This document shows positions 36,962-46,316 of a DNA stretch of 64,000 nucleotides, one piece after another; positions within the stretch are counted from its first letter, which is position 1; every line of letters starts with the position of its first letter. Position numbers and translations under genes: made by a program. Origin of the DNA: Hydnum rufescens UP504 (Eukaryota; Basidiomycota; Agaricomycetes; Cantharellales; Hydnaceae); assembly GCA_014904985.1 (NCBI GenBank), contig MU128950.1:216677-280676 (forward strand), written 5' to 3'. Under the pieces are notes generated by a model. The model was not told the DNA's origin. It was given only the letters and a program-made list of their open reading frames with translations, and made no database searches.

Positions 36962-38680
36962 GACCACACACCCGCTGCAGGTGTGTGGTCAAAAGGTGAG
37001 TGTTTTTATCAATAGATACAACGGCGCAAAAAGAGCAGCGAAAGCTGCTCTTTTTGCGCTGCTTTGAATTTTTATACTAACGTGTTGTTTATTCTAGATT
37101 GAGGCCTGGTCCAAGGCCCACGAAAACCCACGAACAACGAGGGCCCAAATGGCAACGCGACACACAGAAACACACCAAACGAGGACGCGCCACACGGCGA
37201 CGCGACATACGGTAATATGACATACGGCAACACGCCAAACGGCAACGCGCCAAATCAAGACATGACGCACGGTAGTGCGACACACGGCAACGCGACATCA
37301 GGCAACGCAACCTACAGGAATGCGCCAAACAAGGACGCGACCGCGCCACATGAGGCCCCCAGGAACCACACACCCGCCACGGCGGGTGTGTGGTACTATA
37401 TAATGTGAGTCCCCCCCCAGGTAGCTACAGCCACGCAAAGGGAGCAGCGAAAGCTGCTCTTTTTGCGTGGTCTTTCACTCTTAACTAACATACCATCTTA
37501 CATTATAGGCCACCACTTCCCGCACGAACGAATACCCACGCGAGAACCCCCGTAACCCCGCCTATCGACACCCGAATGACAGGGAACAGGCCGACCCAAA
37601 CAACAATGCGCAAGACAACGCGACAGACAATAACGCGCCCAATGAGTGGCCCAAGGAACCACACACCCGCTGCGGTGGGTGTGTGGTACTATATAAGGTG
37701 AGTCCCCCCCCCAAATAGATACAGCCGCACAAAAAGAGCAGCGAAAGCTGCTCTTTTTGTGCTGGTTTTAATTTCTAACTAACGTATCTGTTTTTCCAGG
37801 TTGTTGGCTGACCCACAACCAATGAACGGAACAGACGCCCACCAAGTAAAGACCCGCTAAACGAACCCCGAGCCCCCCGAAACGACAGCGCACCACACGA
37901 ACACACGCTAGATGGTGACCCACGCGCCAAAGGCCACACGCCAAACGAACACCGCGCGGGCGAAGGACCACTGAAGACACGAAACGACGCACAGCCAACG
38001 AGTGGCCCCAGGAACCACACACCCGCTGCGGCGGGTGTGTGGTACTCCAAGCTGAGTTTTTTCTTATTTTTTATTTTATTTTTGCGGCGCAAGAAGAGCA
38101 GCGTAAGCTGCTCTTCTTGCGATGCTTTAATGTTTAACTAACACCTTTTTTTTCTAGATCTTGAACCCCGCAGGAACCCCCAACACCAAACCCGCGACCT
38201 GAAACCCCGCGAACCGAAACCCGTGACCCGAAGCCCCACGACCCCCAAACCCACCGAGCAAAACCAAACCCCGTGAACGAAACCGCGAACGTGTGAGTAC
38301 CACACCCGCTGCGGCGGGTGTGCGGTACTCCAAGCTGAGTTTTTTCTTATTTTTTATTTTATTTTTGCGGCGCAAGAAGAGCAGCGTAAGCTGCTCTTCT
38401 TGCGATGCTTTAATGTTTAACTAACACCTTTTTTTCTAGATCTTGAACCCCGCAGGAACCCCCAACACCAAACCCGCAACCTGAAACCCCACGAACCAAA
38501 ACCCGTGACCCGAAGCCCCGCGACCCCCAAACCCACCGAGCGAACCCAAACCCCGTGAACGAAACCACGAACGTGCGAGTACCACACCCGCTGCAGCGGG
38601 TGTGCGGTACTCTCAAGGTAAGTTCTTTTTTCTGGAGCTACAATCGCGCAAGAAGAGCAGCCTGTGGCTGCTCTTCTTGG
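36962..38680 (+). repeat. right array: six intron-exon modules, plus-strand sense
   Basis: Intron-like segments: 36,996-37,097, 37,405-37,508, 37,698-37,799, 38,052-38,157, 38,335-38,439 and one starting 38,618 without a clear end. Acceptors are TTCTAG, TTATAG or TTCCAG, each 15-25 nt after CTAAC. Donors are GTGAGT or GTAAGT, except CTGAGT at 38,052 and 38,335. Hairpin A: 37,024-37,059, 37,431-37,470, 37,727-37,762, 38,088-38,121, 38,371-38,404, 38,648-38,680. Hairpin B: 36,962-36,990, 37,365-37,394, 37,658-37,687, 38,014-38,043, 38,297-38,328, 38,579-38,610. Exons are 307, 189, 252, 177 and 178 bp; the last two are nearly identical. The first exon carries a CACGGCAACGCG-like internal repeat. 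Confidence 0.8.
37024..37059 (+). other. intronic hairpin A, best example
   Basis: A perfect 16-bp stem (GCGCAAAAAGAGCAGC and its complement) closed by GAAA, a GNRA-type loop in the sense strand. It lies 28 nt after the donor and 38 nt before the acceptor of its intron. The same GAGCAGC/GCTGCTC core recurs in all 14 copies of the two arrays while the outer stem varies. Confidence 0.9.
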
Positions 38681-39693
38681 GTGCATGGGTGAGCCCCACT
38701 GGGCGAGCCTAGTGTATATAATAATAATAAATAAATAAATAAATAAATAATAAAATCAATAATCCTAATGGCTAGGGGCCCCAGGGGCCCCTGGGCTGCT
38801 TGACCGGCCCCCTCGACTGAATTGCAGGGGCCCCTGGGGGCCCCCTGGGTCTGATATCTAGTTAGAGCATATAAATGCAACCTTTGAAGTATCTAGTTAG
38901 ATGCCAATAATTGGCTGACCAGGCTGGACAGAACTGGAAAAGTCTGTCACCTCAAATGTGTGCTATATGGTCTCCGACAGTCCACACAAGAATGGAATGA
39001 GGACTTTAATATGTATGTCACATCAATAGGCTACAAATCTATCCCTAGCAACCCCTGTGTCTATGTCCAACAAAAGGGGGAGGAGTTCAATATCCTTGGC
39101 ATATGGGTAGATGACTGCTATTTCATTTGCACTGCAGGCTGCCTTGCCCAAGCCAAAGCCAAAATTGCAATGAAATATGAGGCCATGGACCAGGGAGAGC
39201 CTCAACTCAGCATTAGGATTGACCACAATTGATCCAATGGAAATATTGCCCTATCCCAAGGAGAGTACATACACAAGCTGCTGGACTGCTTCAATATGGC
39301 CAATTGCAGCCCTGTTGCAACCCTGATGGAATCATCAGCTCACTTCCAGCCCACCTCCAACACCACCTGCTTTTATCAACCAAGCACCTATCAGTCTGCT
39401 GTTGGTGCTCTCCTATACACTGCTATGGGTACTTGACCCAATATTGCCTATGTGGTCCAAACCCTGAGTCAATTCTCAAGGGACCCATCAACAGAACCTG
39501 GACAGCCATTAAACAGGTGTTCCACTATCTCCAAGGCACTCAGAACCTCAGGATAGTCATGATACCCTGGATAACAAAGCTATTGTCAAGGTAATGGGAC
39601 TATCAGATGCCGATTGGGGCAAATCCCCCATCTCATGCCGATTGATATCCAAGAATGTATTTCTACTAGGCAGAGGGGCAATATCTTGGACCT

Positions 39694-40404
39694 TGTCAGG
39701 GTTTGACCCCTTCCTGGCCATTCCCAGTCCATTCCAGTCAACTCCCATCAACTCCAAATCACTCCTGTCTATGTCCACTCACCTCCAGTCTCCCCCCTCC
39801 TTGTGTCAGGGCTCCACCCTTTTTCTGATCCACTCTGGTCTACTCCAGACCACTCCTCCCTCTGTCCACTCCACTCCCTCCCCTGGGTTTGGTTTGCTTC
39901 CAGCTTGCTTCCAGTCTACTTCCAATTTAATTTAACTTCCTTTTCATTTCCCATTGCTTCTGATTCACTCCCTGGCCAAGTTCTTGTTCCTGTCCCTGCC
40001 CCTGTTTGCCTCCCCATTCCTACCCCTGCCTGCTTTCCTGTTCCTGTTCCTGTCCCCCTTGTAACCATCTCTAGTTTAGTGATCACCCCCAGTAGTATAG
40101 TGATCATGTATAAGTAGTCTGGGAGTGAAGTCCAGAGACCTCAGCTTTGGTCTCTCAGGATTTCCACTGTTACTCCAGACTACAGCTCTGAGTATTTTCC
40201 AGTTGGCTCCATGAGCTTAAGGACTGCTGTGCTCATTTCTGCCTAGTCCCTTCTGGGCTGCTGGACTGCTCCTCCAACCTCTCTGACCTTCTTATCTCAT
40301 TCTTGCCTGGATTCTTGTGGACTTAGCTGGACTTACACCAGACTTAGCCAGAATTATTTGTGTTTATATTTGTTTGGTGCCCTTGTCACAGTGTGGCCCT
40401 GACA
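39694..40404. repeat. solo LTR (711 bp) in the copia RNase H region
   Basis: Ends TGTCAGGG and CCCTGACA are bordered by a 5-bp duplication GACCT (39,689-39,693; 40,405-40,409). The interior is pyrimidine-rich without coding frame, with CCAGTCTACTCC-like short repeats at 39,715-39,910. The TGTC...GACA ends and the length suggest a Ty3/gypsy origin; the LTR-LTR recombination that leaves solo LTRs explains the lack of an internal region. Confidence 0.9.
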
Positions 40405-40794
40405 GACCTCCAAGAAACAATCCACCATTGCCCTATCAAGCATGGAGGCTGAATACATGTCAGCTACCCTAGCCACAAAACATGCCATCTGGTTAAATAA
40501 TTTCTATTCCTTCCTCAGATTTCCCCAAGATGAGCCAGCTTACCTTTATATGGACAACAAATCCACAATAGATCTTGCCCAGAACACCTCTCAGTTCCAC
40601 CTGTGATCTAAACACATCAATATTCAGTACCATTTCATCATGGAAAAGGTCAAGACTGGCACAATCAGGGTACTATGGTGTGGGACCAACTCCATGATGG
40701 CAGATATCCTCACAAAACTGCTACCTTGTGAGAAATTTTCCAAATTTGTTGAGAGCATGGGGATGGCCTCAGTTTGAGGGGGAGTGTTGAGAGA

Positions 40795-40957
40795 TCCAAG
40801 CTTCAGCTTGCCCATATGTTCATTCATTTGTTCATTACTGATTATGTAATTACCAGATTTCTCCATTGTTTGTTTTACTTCAATCATAATAATACCATTG
40901 TCTATCTAGTCTGCCTACTGGGATAGCTCCCAATCCTGCTCTTCTGTAACTGCAATA
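40795..40957 (+). repeat. copia 3' LTR
   Basis: Second copy of the LTR at 30,322, preceded by the polypurine tract GAGGGGGAG. Confidence 0.9.
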
Positions 40958-41807
40958 TTTTTGCCTGTCCCACTTAGGATCCTGTTGCTGACTTTTGGGT
41001 TAATTCAGCTCACAAAGTATCAGACTATCGCAAATATGAGGCCCTCAGTTGTGGGCACAGCCTCCAAGCTCTCCCAGTCTGCACATATCAAGCTTGGTCT
41101 CATTGACACAGATGATGACTTTGATACTGGAGAACTGAGTATTGATCAAGAATACAAGGCCTATATGGTTCACTTGCAGCACACCCCAACATTCTCCCAG
41201 AAACCTATACTTACCTTTTGGCAGGTTTGTACAAGTCAAGTCTTATTTGGCCATATGTTGACTTTGTATTTCCATGGGAGCATGAGTACACACTCCCAAC
41301 ATGGTTCCAAATGACTATGGATTACCTTCCAATTCAGGCCTCTTTGGTTCCATGTGAGCAGGTCTTCTCCTCAAGTTTTGAAACAATGACAAAAAGATGC
41401 AGTTGCCTCAAACCTGACATAATGGAGGGGCTCCAGATGCTCAAATTTATGCTGAAGAAAGAGCAAGTAAACTTTACAAAAGGTTGGAAGACTCCTGTGG
41501 CTGACATGATGGTTGATCTGGACAATGGGGGTGACATGCTTCAAGATATATTGAACACTGCACCCACAGAGATTGATGAGGTGTTAGAATGTCTTATGGA
41601 CCATGAGGATTTAATTGCCAATGAGTAGACAGATTATGATTATGTACATAGGTATATACAAAGCCTTGAGTCGTGGCTTGAGTCAACTCCGAGTCTAAGT
41701 CGAGTCCTAAATTCGACTTGGCTTCGGCGATAAGCCAAGCCCTCCGGAAGTCGCGTGAAGTCGCCCGAAGTCAAGCCAAGTCGAGTCATGGCAACACTAG
41801 TCAAGAC

Positions 41808-44800
41808 TGGCGGCAAGTGCAGCCGGCAGTTGCCGATCACTGCATTGATACTCTAGCCAAACGTCGTGCCTTTGGCCTGAAACTAAGATTAAGCTTCCGC
41901 CGAGCACCGTTGCTCATTAAAACTTGGGGGGCAAACCTGACCTTGCCACATTTCACCTGAGATTTTTGCCTTTCCATTGACAATTGTCCGTAGTCAAGTC
42001 CGGTCCTTTGTACGTGGCCTCTTTGGGGCACTTTCATTTCGACCACTCAGGAGCCCCTCAATCTCATTAGTATTCATGCGAATTACCGTTATTTTCTGGG
42101 GCACGTACTCGATTAATTTCGTCATTGGGTCTTACTTCTTGGTGGCCTTAACACAATTCCAGGTGATGCCCTTGGGGCCTCGTGCACTCCCGAAAATTCG
42201 ATGCCAGTAAGGTTAAACTCAAGATGGCCTTGTGATGTTATTTTACGACCGGTCAGGGGTTCCAACACCATGCCATGTGTTGTGTCGTTGTAACACGCTT
42301 CGGTTCCGATCGAGATGGTCTCCAACAGACCCGGCCCATAGTTTTGGCCTGTAACACCTAGAGCACCCTCCATGCAGAGTCTGCAAGGGTCTTTACTAGG
42401 GCTCGACAATGGGACCTTGGTCTTTAACCATCCAGCTCCTGTGTCCAAAGCGCCTTGCTGTATCCAGCATTATACGTCAGTGTAGGTTTCTTTCCGTTGT
42501 GGACTTCCAGACCTTAGGTGGGTCTCATTATGTAGCTCAACCAGCAGATGCCTCCCGTCAAGTCCCTGGGCCACTGGTGGGAGGACCCGGGCCAGATGGA
42601 CCATTCGGCTCTGAGGCATGTCCACATCGGTTGGATGAAGGCTCTTCTTCAGAGGTATGGATACTTATGCAGACCAGTCTTGGGTCTTGGCCAAGCTATC
42701 CTTAATTGGTTTGACCAGGAAGTTCGAGAAGCAGCGCATTCGCACTTCATTAGGCATAGATTGGTGTCACCCATAAGGGCGTCCCCTCAAACTATTCTCC
42801 CAGCTTCTTACAGGCGAGTTCTTTAGATACGTTCACTTCGGAGGGACCAAGACCTTTCCTCAGGCTCATTAGTACTTGTACGAGTTGGTTTGAATTCTGG
42901 AGTTTATCGTAGTCTGGGTTTGTCGCAGGTACTCGTTCCTCATTGGCCTTGTCGCGGTTTTCGATGACAAGTCGGCCAGGGGCCGTACATTTGTGCCAAC
43001 GCGGGAGTTTGGTATGGTCCGGGCTGCACCGGAGATGGTCCTGTAACGTTGCTCTCCGACTGGAGGGACAATTTACCATCATGGTTCGCGTGCTGCTCTC
43101 GTGGTAGAGCTCAATTCCTATGTCTTCCCTCGGCCTATGTGAGTTTGACTGCGTGTTCTAGGCCTGGCCACAGACTAGTAACACAGTGTAAGCTGAACCG
43201 ACGTTGGAAAAGGAGTTTGTTTCTGTCCGAAGGCAAGTCGGCACGATCGGAACATGGCATGCAAGCTAGGAATGTTTGCCTTTGCAAGGGGATTCAGGAA
43301 GTCAATCTTGAAGTTGGCACTGGGCATGACGGGAACACTTCCCACAACGTTCACAGCCTCAGAACCGTTGATAACTTGGAAGTCTGCCGCATCATCTCGG
43401 GTGATGGAGTGTCGAACAATGCTCTCAGCGTAGTCACATTATCGGCAAGGTCGGTAATGCAACCCGCCGTTGAGATTGCCCAGGAAAGTTCAACCAAAGT
43501 GATGCTGAACAGGAGGGTTGTAGGAGTCCATGGATATTGAAAGCCCCCCTTTGGCAGAGAATGATCGGGCACTAGAGGCTTCAATGTGCTCGGTAAGCAT
43601 GTTGGTCGCCAACATAACACCGGTCCTGCGTGTCCAACTGAAAGCAAAGTTGAAACCAGAAGAAACATTGGTGAGATGAAGGAACTCACCCAATGACCAC
43701 ACCCACAACACCCAAGTATTCACCCAGCTCTGACATGCTCTTGACGGACGCACCAGCGCTTACTGAACGGGAGGGAAAATGAGGCCATTCTAGTGTCGCG
43801 AGCTACCTAGCGGCAGACAACCTGATGAGTCCGTTCTCAACTTGAGGTGGGAACAAAGGTGCACTCAGTTCAAGAGGATGAATCAACAGGGGTCGAGGAT
43901 TTAAGGGCATTGGATAGGCGATCCATGACGAAGGCACTATACACATTCCTATCCGTTCACTCAAGGGAGAGTCTTGGTACCACAATTGAGATACCCGACC
44001 GAAGCGAAACAAACTGATTGGCGCAAGAAGATGCAAAGAAAGTCAATGCGAGCTAAAATATAAATTGAGTGAGTAGAAAATACGTTTGGATGGGGTAGGT
44101 TGTGCAAACGCGATGGACTTACGGGAGAGTCCGACTGGGATAGTGTACGAAGGACCACCCACACCCATGGCCCTTCCTTTAGAGACTGCCATGTAAGGTG
44201 TGATTCACCAGCTCGAGGTCTGATGTTCGTAAACCGTCCTCTATTTGAGCACGACTCGGTCCGGCGTGTATACGATCAAGTTCAGGAAAGTCCATCTTGA
44301 CTTCCAGCTCAAAGAGGCACCCCCAGAGGATCCCGCTAGGCCCACTGTGAGAAAAGGGGGAGGATCTGAGCCCACCACACCCATCTGGGACAGTTGTGCT
44401 GTCTGGGAAGGAGACCAAGCACCTTTCTTCCCCAATCCACCCTTCATTTTTTTGCTCAAGTTTGCTTACTGGCTTAGTCGGGAGAGGGGCAGATAACCCC
44501 ACCTGTGCACAGTCATGTGTGCCGCCCTAGCGCACTAAGATCAGCGAAGCAATTGTTTCGCAATCTCTCACACAACCACGCCAGTAGAGACAAAGGATGA
44601 GCAGCTTGTCGGTGTTGTGATTGATCAGTCCTCTGTTAGATAAGCAAATCATGTGTCATTTTGTGAGGGAACTGGATCCGGATGTATCCGGGTTCACTCG
44701 ATCTCGTCTAGAGAGCGTTCAAGACTGTCGGCGGTAGCAAGATGACTGTCCGGAAAAGCTCTATTCGAGGGGGGACTAGAAAAGATGATACAAAAGGTTC

Positions 44801-45115
44801 TATCGCTACCTAATATACCAGGGATGATTTGTAACGTGATATGATTACGTAATGTGAGAGGTGTCGGTGTTCGCCGATATCCTCTCACATTTCTAGGCAC
44901 CATCGATCCTGTCAAGTGCTGTCAGCAATTATCTTCAGCTGTAACAGGACCTCATCGCAGCAGCTAGGTCATGGTTCTTGTTGTGCCTTTCGTACTGTAC
45001 AACCCTCAGCACCAACTGACATCATACATCGAATCACAAGAGGAGGGAGGAAAAGAAGAGTCAAAAGGAAGCGCGGACCAGAGAAGAACTTGAGCAGCAC
45101 CATCAGGAAGAAGCA
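41808..45115. other. no gene supported; possible decayed coding fragment
   Basis: CpG content returns to normal right of the hAT border. Frames are short and mutually inconsistent. The best piece is a minus frame at about 43,449-43,190 that reads CDYAESIVRHSITRDDAADF and continues for about 85 codons with plausible composition to a stop near 43,190; another minus frame upstream (about 43,620-43,490) could be its 5' neighbour. No family recognised. The rest looks like old, single-copy intergenic or relic DNA. Confidence 0.35.
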
Positions 45116-46316
45116 TCAAGAATTAGTCGGATCCTTCAGACCCAGAGCTACCAATGCACGATACGACGCAACATTCCTCGAAACCTTAATCTTTCTACCG
45201 TACCCTGTGCCTACCAGCCGGCCATCCACAGTTGCCGTGGACTTCCAATTGGGAAATGTGGCATCCTCCCCGGGTGCAACGTTCACGTCGGCCCACTGGA
45301 CCATCTGGTGGCGCTGACTGAGGCGTTCATTTAGCTCGGCCGTGCATCCATTTGGTGCAAACCCTTGAGGTGCCTCTGAGGACGTGGACGCCGCTGCACC
45401 CGCAGTGGAAGTAGTTAAACTCGCGAACGACGTAGTCGGGGATGTTTGGGTTGTAGTGACAGAAGTAGCAGAAGACGAAGTTCTGTGACGAGGTCGAGAT
45501 CTATGCTCCTCAGGAAAGGGCGAGCTAATGTTGAGTCCAGCTAGCTGCCTATTTAGGGCATCCTCATGCATAGCATGTATGTATGGTGTGAAGAGCGCCG
45601 TCAACCAAGTATCCACTAATTCGAGGCCCTGGTCTTCGTGGAGCCCACCGACATACGCCTCGAAAGCATCAGCTGCAAATTTCCACAACACAGATCAAGA
45701 ATCAGGCCCCTGATAACCAGTGTGGGCATCACAGATAAGGGTTTCCAACCTTGCAGCCCTGGATTGTTACGAATATGGGGAGCAGACGGGCTGACGCGCA
45801 AATGCTGACTGAGGTTATAGCCAACTGCGATGGCGGCGAGATTCCTGTTATCCACGATCGATGATCGGATATGCTAAACCCCACAGAATCAGATGTCAGC
45901 GTCTTGGGCGAAAGAACAATTGAGGAAGTGATCTCAACAGTGGCAGTCCCAGGTCTTAGGCGCGGGTATAATCTGCGCACGAGCAATGTCGTGCAGTACT
46001 GGAGGACGGAGTCACCCAAGTGTTCCAATGATTCGTTATCAGAGCGCGGGTCATCGGGGCCAGGCTCAAATTCTCTGTTTGGCCGGGTGTAGAACGACTT
46101 ATGGGTGAAAACCTGCTTCCGTATGTGCTCATTCCGAATCGAGGGGAGCGGAGGAAGCCCATTGGGGAACGCGCTGGCAACACTTGAGAAGAAAGGACCC
46201 TCGGTGATGGCGTCATTCAAATCAGTGAGGAGGACACACCTAATCACCGATGAGGCGTATTCGCGCCTGGATGGCGAGGATGCTGGCACACGACGGGATT
46301 CAGCCATTACATGCAA
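45116..46316 (-). CDS. class I ribonuclease III with C-terminal dsRNA-binding domain
   Basis: Three exons (46,316-45,939; 45,873-45,750; 45,672-45,116) with introns 45,874-45,938 and 45,673-45,749 give 352 residues; a second ATG at 46,307 would give 349. The RNase III domain has NESLEHLGDSVLQ (signature with the metal-binding Glu and Asp) and ADAFEAYVGGL (second acidic pair), so it should be catalytically competent. A low-complexity S/T linker (residues about 225-265) leads to a dsRNA-binding domain whose end reads KVSRNVASYRALVALG. Such enzymes process pre-rRNA and snRNA (Rnt1/Pac1 type); a mitochondrial ribosomal-protein paralogue would normally lack the acidic residues. It lies downstream of the zinc-protein gene, same strand. 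Confidence 0.85.

Larger units (their letters stand above)
33652..38902. mobile_element. 5.25-kb foldback element made of intron-hairpin modules
   Basis: It interrupts the copia RT domain between SHKC (left) and CHLKCVLYGLRQS (right). Its ends form an imperfect inverted repeat of about 44 bp (TCTAGTTAGATATT... against ATCTAACTAGATACT..., sharing TTGCATTTATAT and TCTAACTAGA). Further in, the halves mirror each other in kind: GGGGCCCC-rich palindromes (33,715-33,785; 38,770-38,850), a TTTA/TAAA run (33,968-34,005; 38,719-38,755), then arrays of modules, then a central palindrome. No transposase frame is present. No short target duplication is evident; both flanks code for the same few copia residues (D-R-T-x-x-V-x-H-x-K-C). 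Confidence 0.75.
30578..40776 (+). pseudogene. copia Gag-Pol polyprotein, interrupted
   Basis: One reading frame from the ATG at 30,578: UBN2-type gag (DATNWYEWKTHISSFM), zinc knuckle (CENCKWPGHHKADFW near 31,297), protease (WLLDSGTSSHIM, 31,540), integrase (HHQFSHVS; CTACIQGKAHQKSFP; YSDLWGP; APYSPKQHGIAEWLN), RT to YMQQPEGYN at 33,620. RT resumes at about 38,930 (LYGLRQS; WVDDCYF, 39,106). RNase H DADWGKSPIS (39,607) is cut at 39,693 by the solo LTR and resumes at 40,405 with KKQSTIALSSMEAEYMS. In-frame stops at 31,256, 31,388, 31,640, 32,261, 32,543, 32,729, 39,230, 39,434 and 40,603 are all TGA, several at positions where relatives have Arg (the last in HL-x-SKHI). Two frame changes lie near 39,495 and 39,590. 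Non-functional. Confidence 0.9.
30322..40957 (+). mobile_element. Ty1/copia LTR retrotransposon with two insertions inside
   Basis: LTRs of 173 and 163 bp begin TGTTGAGAGATCCAAGCTTC and end CAATA. A 5-bp direct duplication TTTTT borders them (30,317-30,321; 40,958-40,962), though a T run is weak evidence alone. Gag, protease, integrase, RT and RNase H occur in copia order (integrase before RT). A polypurine tract TTTGAGGGGGAG precedes the 3' LTR. The element sits in an intron of the second hAT transposase (donor GTCAGT at about 30,299, acceptor TTAG at about 40,977). Confidence 0.92.
19220..41628 (+). pseudogene. hAT transposase of the second hAT, split by four insertions
   Basis: Block 1 (about 19,220-19,794) ends inside a BED zinc finger (WCKVCKY near 19,635, later STSTL). 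Block 2 (22,281-22,443) completes it with HNHIEKYHPDEY and continues to LNHLVCW. Block 3 (23,128-24,676) starts ITVDDQ and carries CPEFQELLLYLN, ISFTADIWSDSW (first Asp, 23,435), DNNSLVLCADLIAFHYL, NNATNNDTF (23,705; relatives have DNA-S-NN), AHIIKIVV, AIQSSGDQ and a degraded R-D-x-x-T-R-W block. Block 4 (about 40,970-41,628) carries DYLPIQASLVPCEQVFSSS, the dimerisation motif, and stops at 41,626. Stops and frame changes include a TGA at about 19,667 (relatives: Arg) and a TAG at 23,898. Frames meet exactly at the foldback and MITE junctions. The copy is dead. Confidence 0.88.
18038..41799 (+). mobile_element. hAT DNA transposon enlarged to 23.8 kb by nested insertions
   Basis: The ends read TAGTGTTG (18,038) and CAACACTA (41,799), flanked by a perfect 8-bp duplication GTCAAGAC (18,030-18,037 and 41,800-41,807). 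Subterminal zones (18,050-18,190; 41,660-41,790) are packed with GAGCCAAG/AAGTCGAGT-like words in both directions, as in hAT ends. Without the foldback element, MITE, Ngaro-like and copia elements inside it, about 4.7 kb remains, a normal size for an autonomous hAT. The transposase gene is on the plus strand in four blocks. Confidence 0.93.

Noticed and set aside
34236..38616. Gene family coding HTPAAAGVW or HTRFGGCV peptides
   Set aside because: Hairpin B encodes these peptides on both strands because it is palindromic; exon lengths are not consistently multiples of three and stops occur at exon borders, so a protein is not supported.
34032..38680. CRISPR-like array (regular repeats with unique spacers)
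   Set aside because: Repeats are variable hairpins of two alternating kinds, spacers are 100-300 bp, the strand sense flips at the centre, and the context is fungal nuclear DNA.
34032..38680. Mitochondrial double-hairpin elements or GC clusters
   Set aside because: The surroundings are a nuclear copia and hAT, and the modules carry spliceosomal signals.
31256..40605. TGA read as an amino acid (recoding or another genetic code)
   Set aside because: The window's ordinary genes use TGA-free frames and normal stops; TGA in elements falls at Arg positions, which is better explained by CGA decay.
43090..43125. tRNA-like words (CTCGTGGTAGAGCTC)
   Set aside because: No matching anticodon or T arm at the right spacing.
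44916..45317. Plus-strand frame in the RNase III 3' region
   Set aside because: Antisense shadow of the RNase III exon 3 and its downstream flank.
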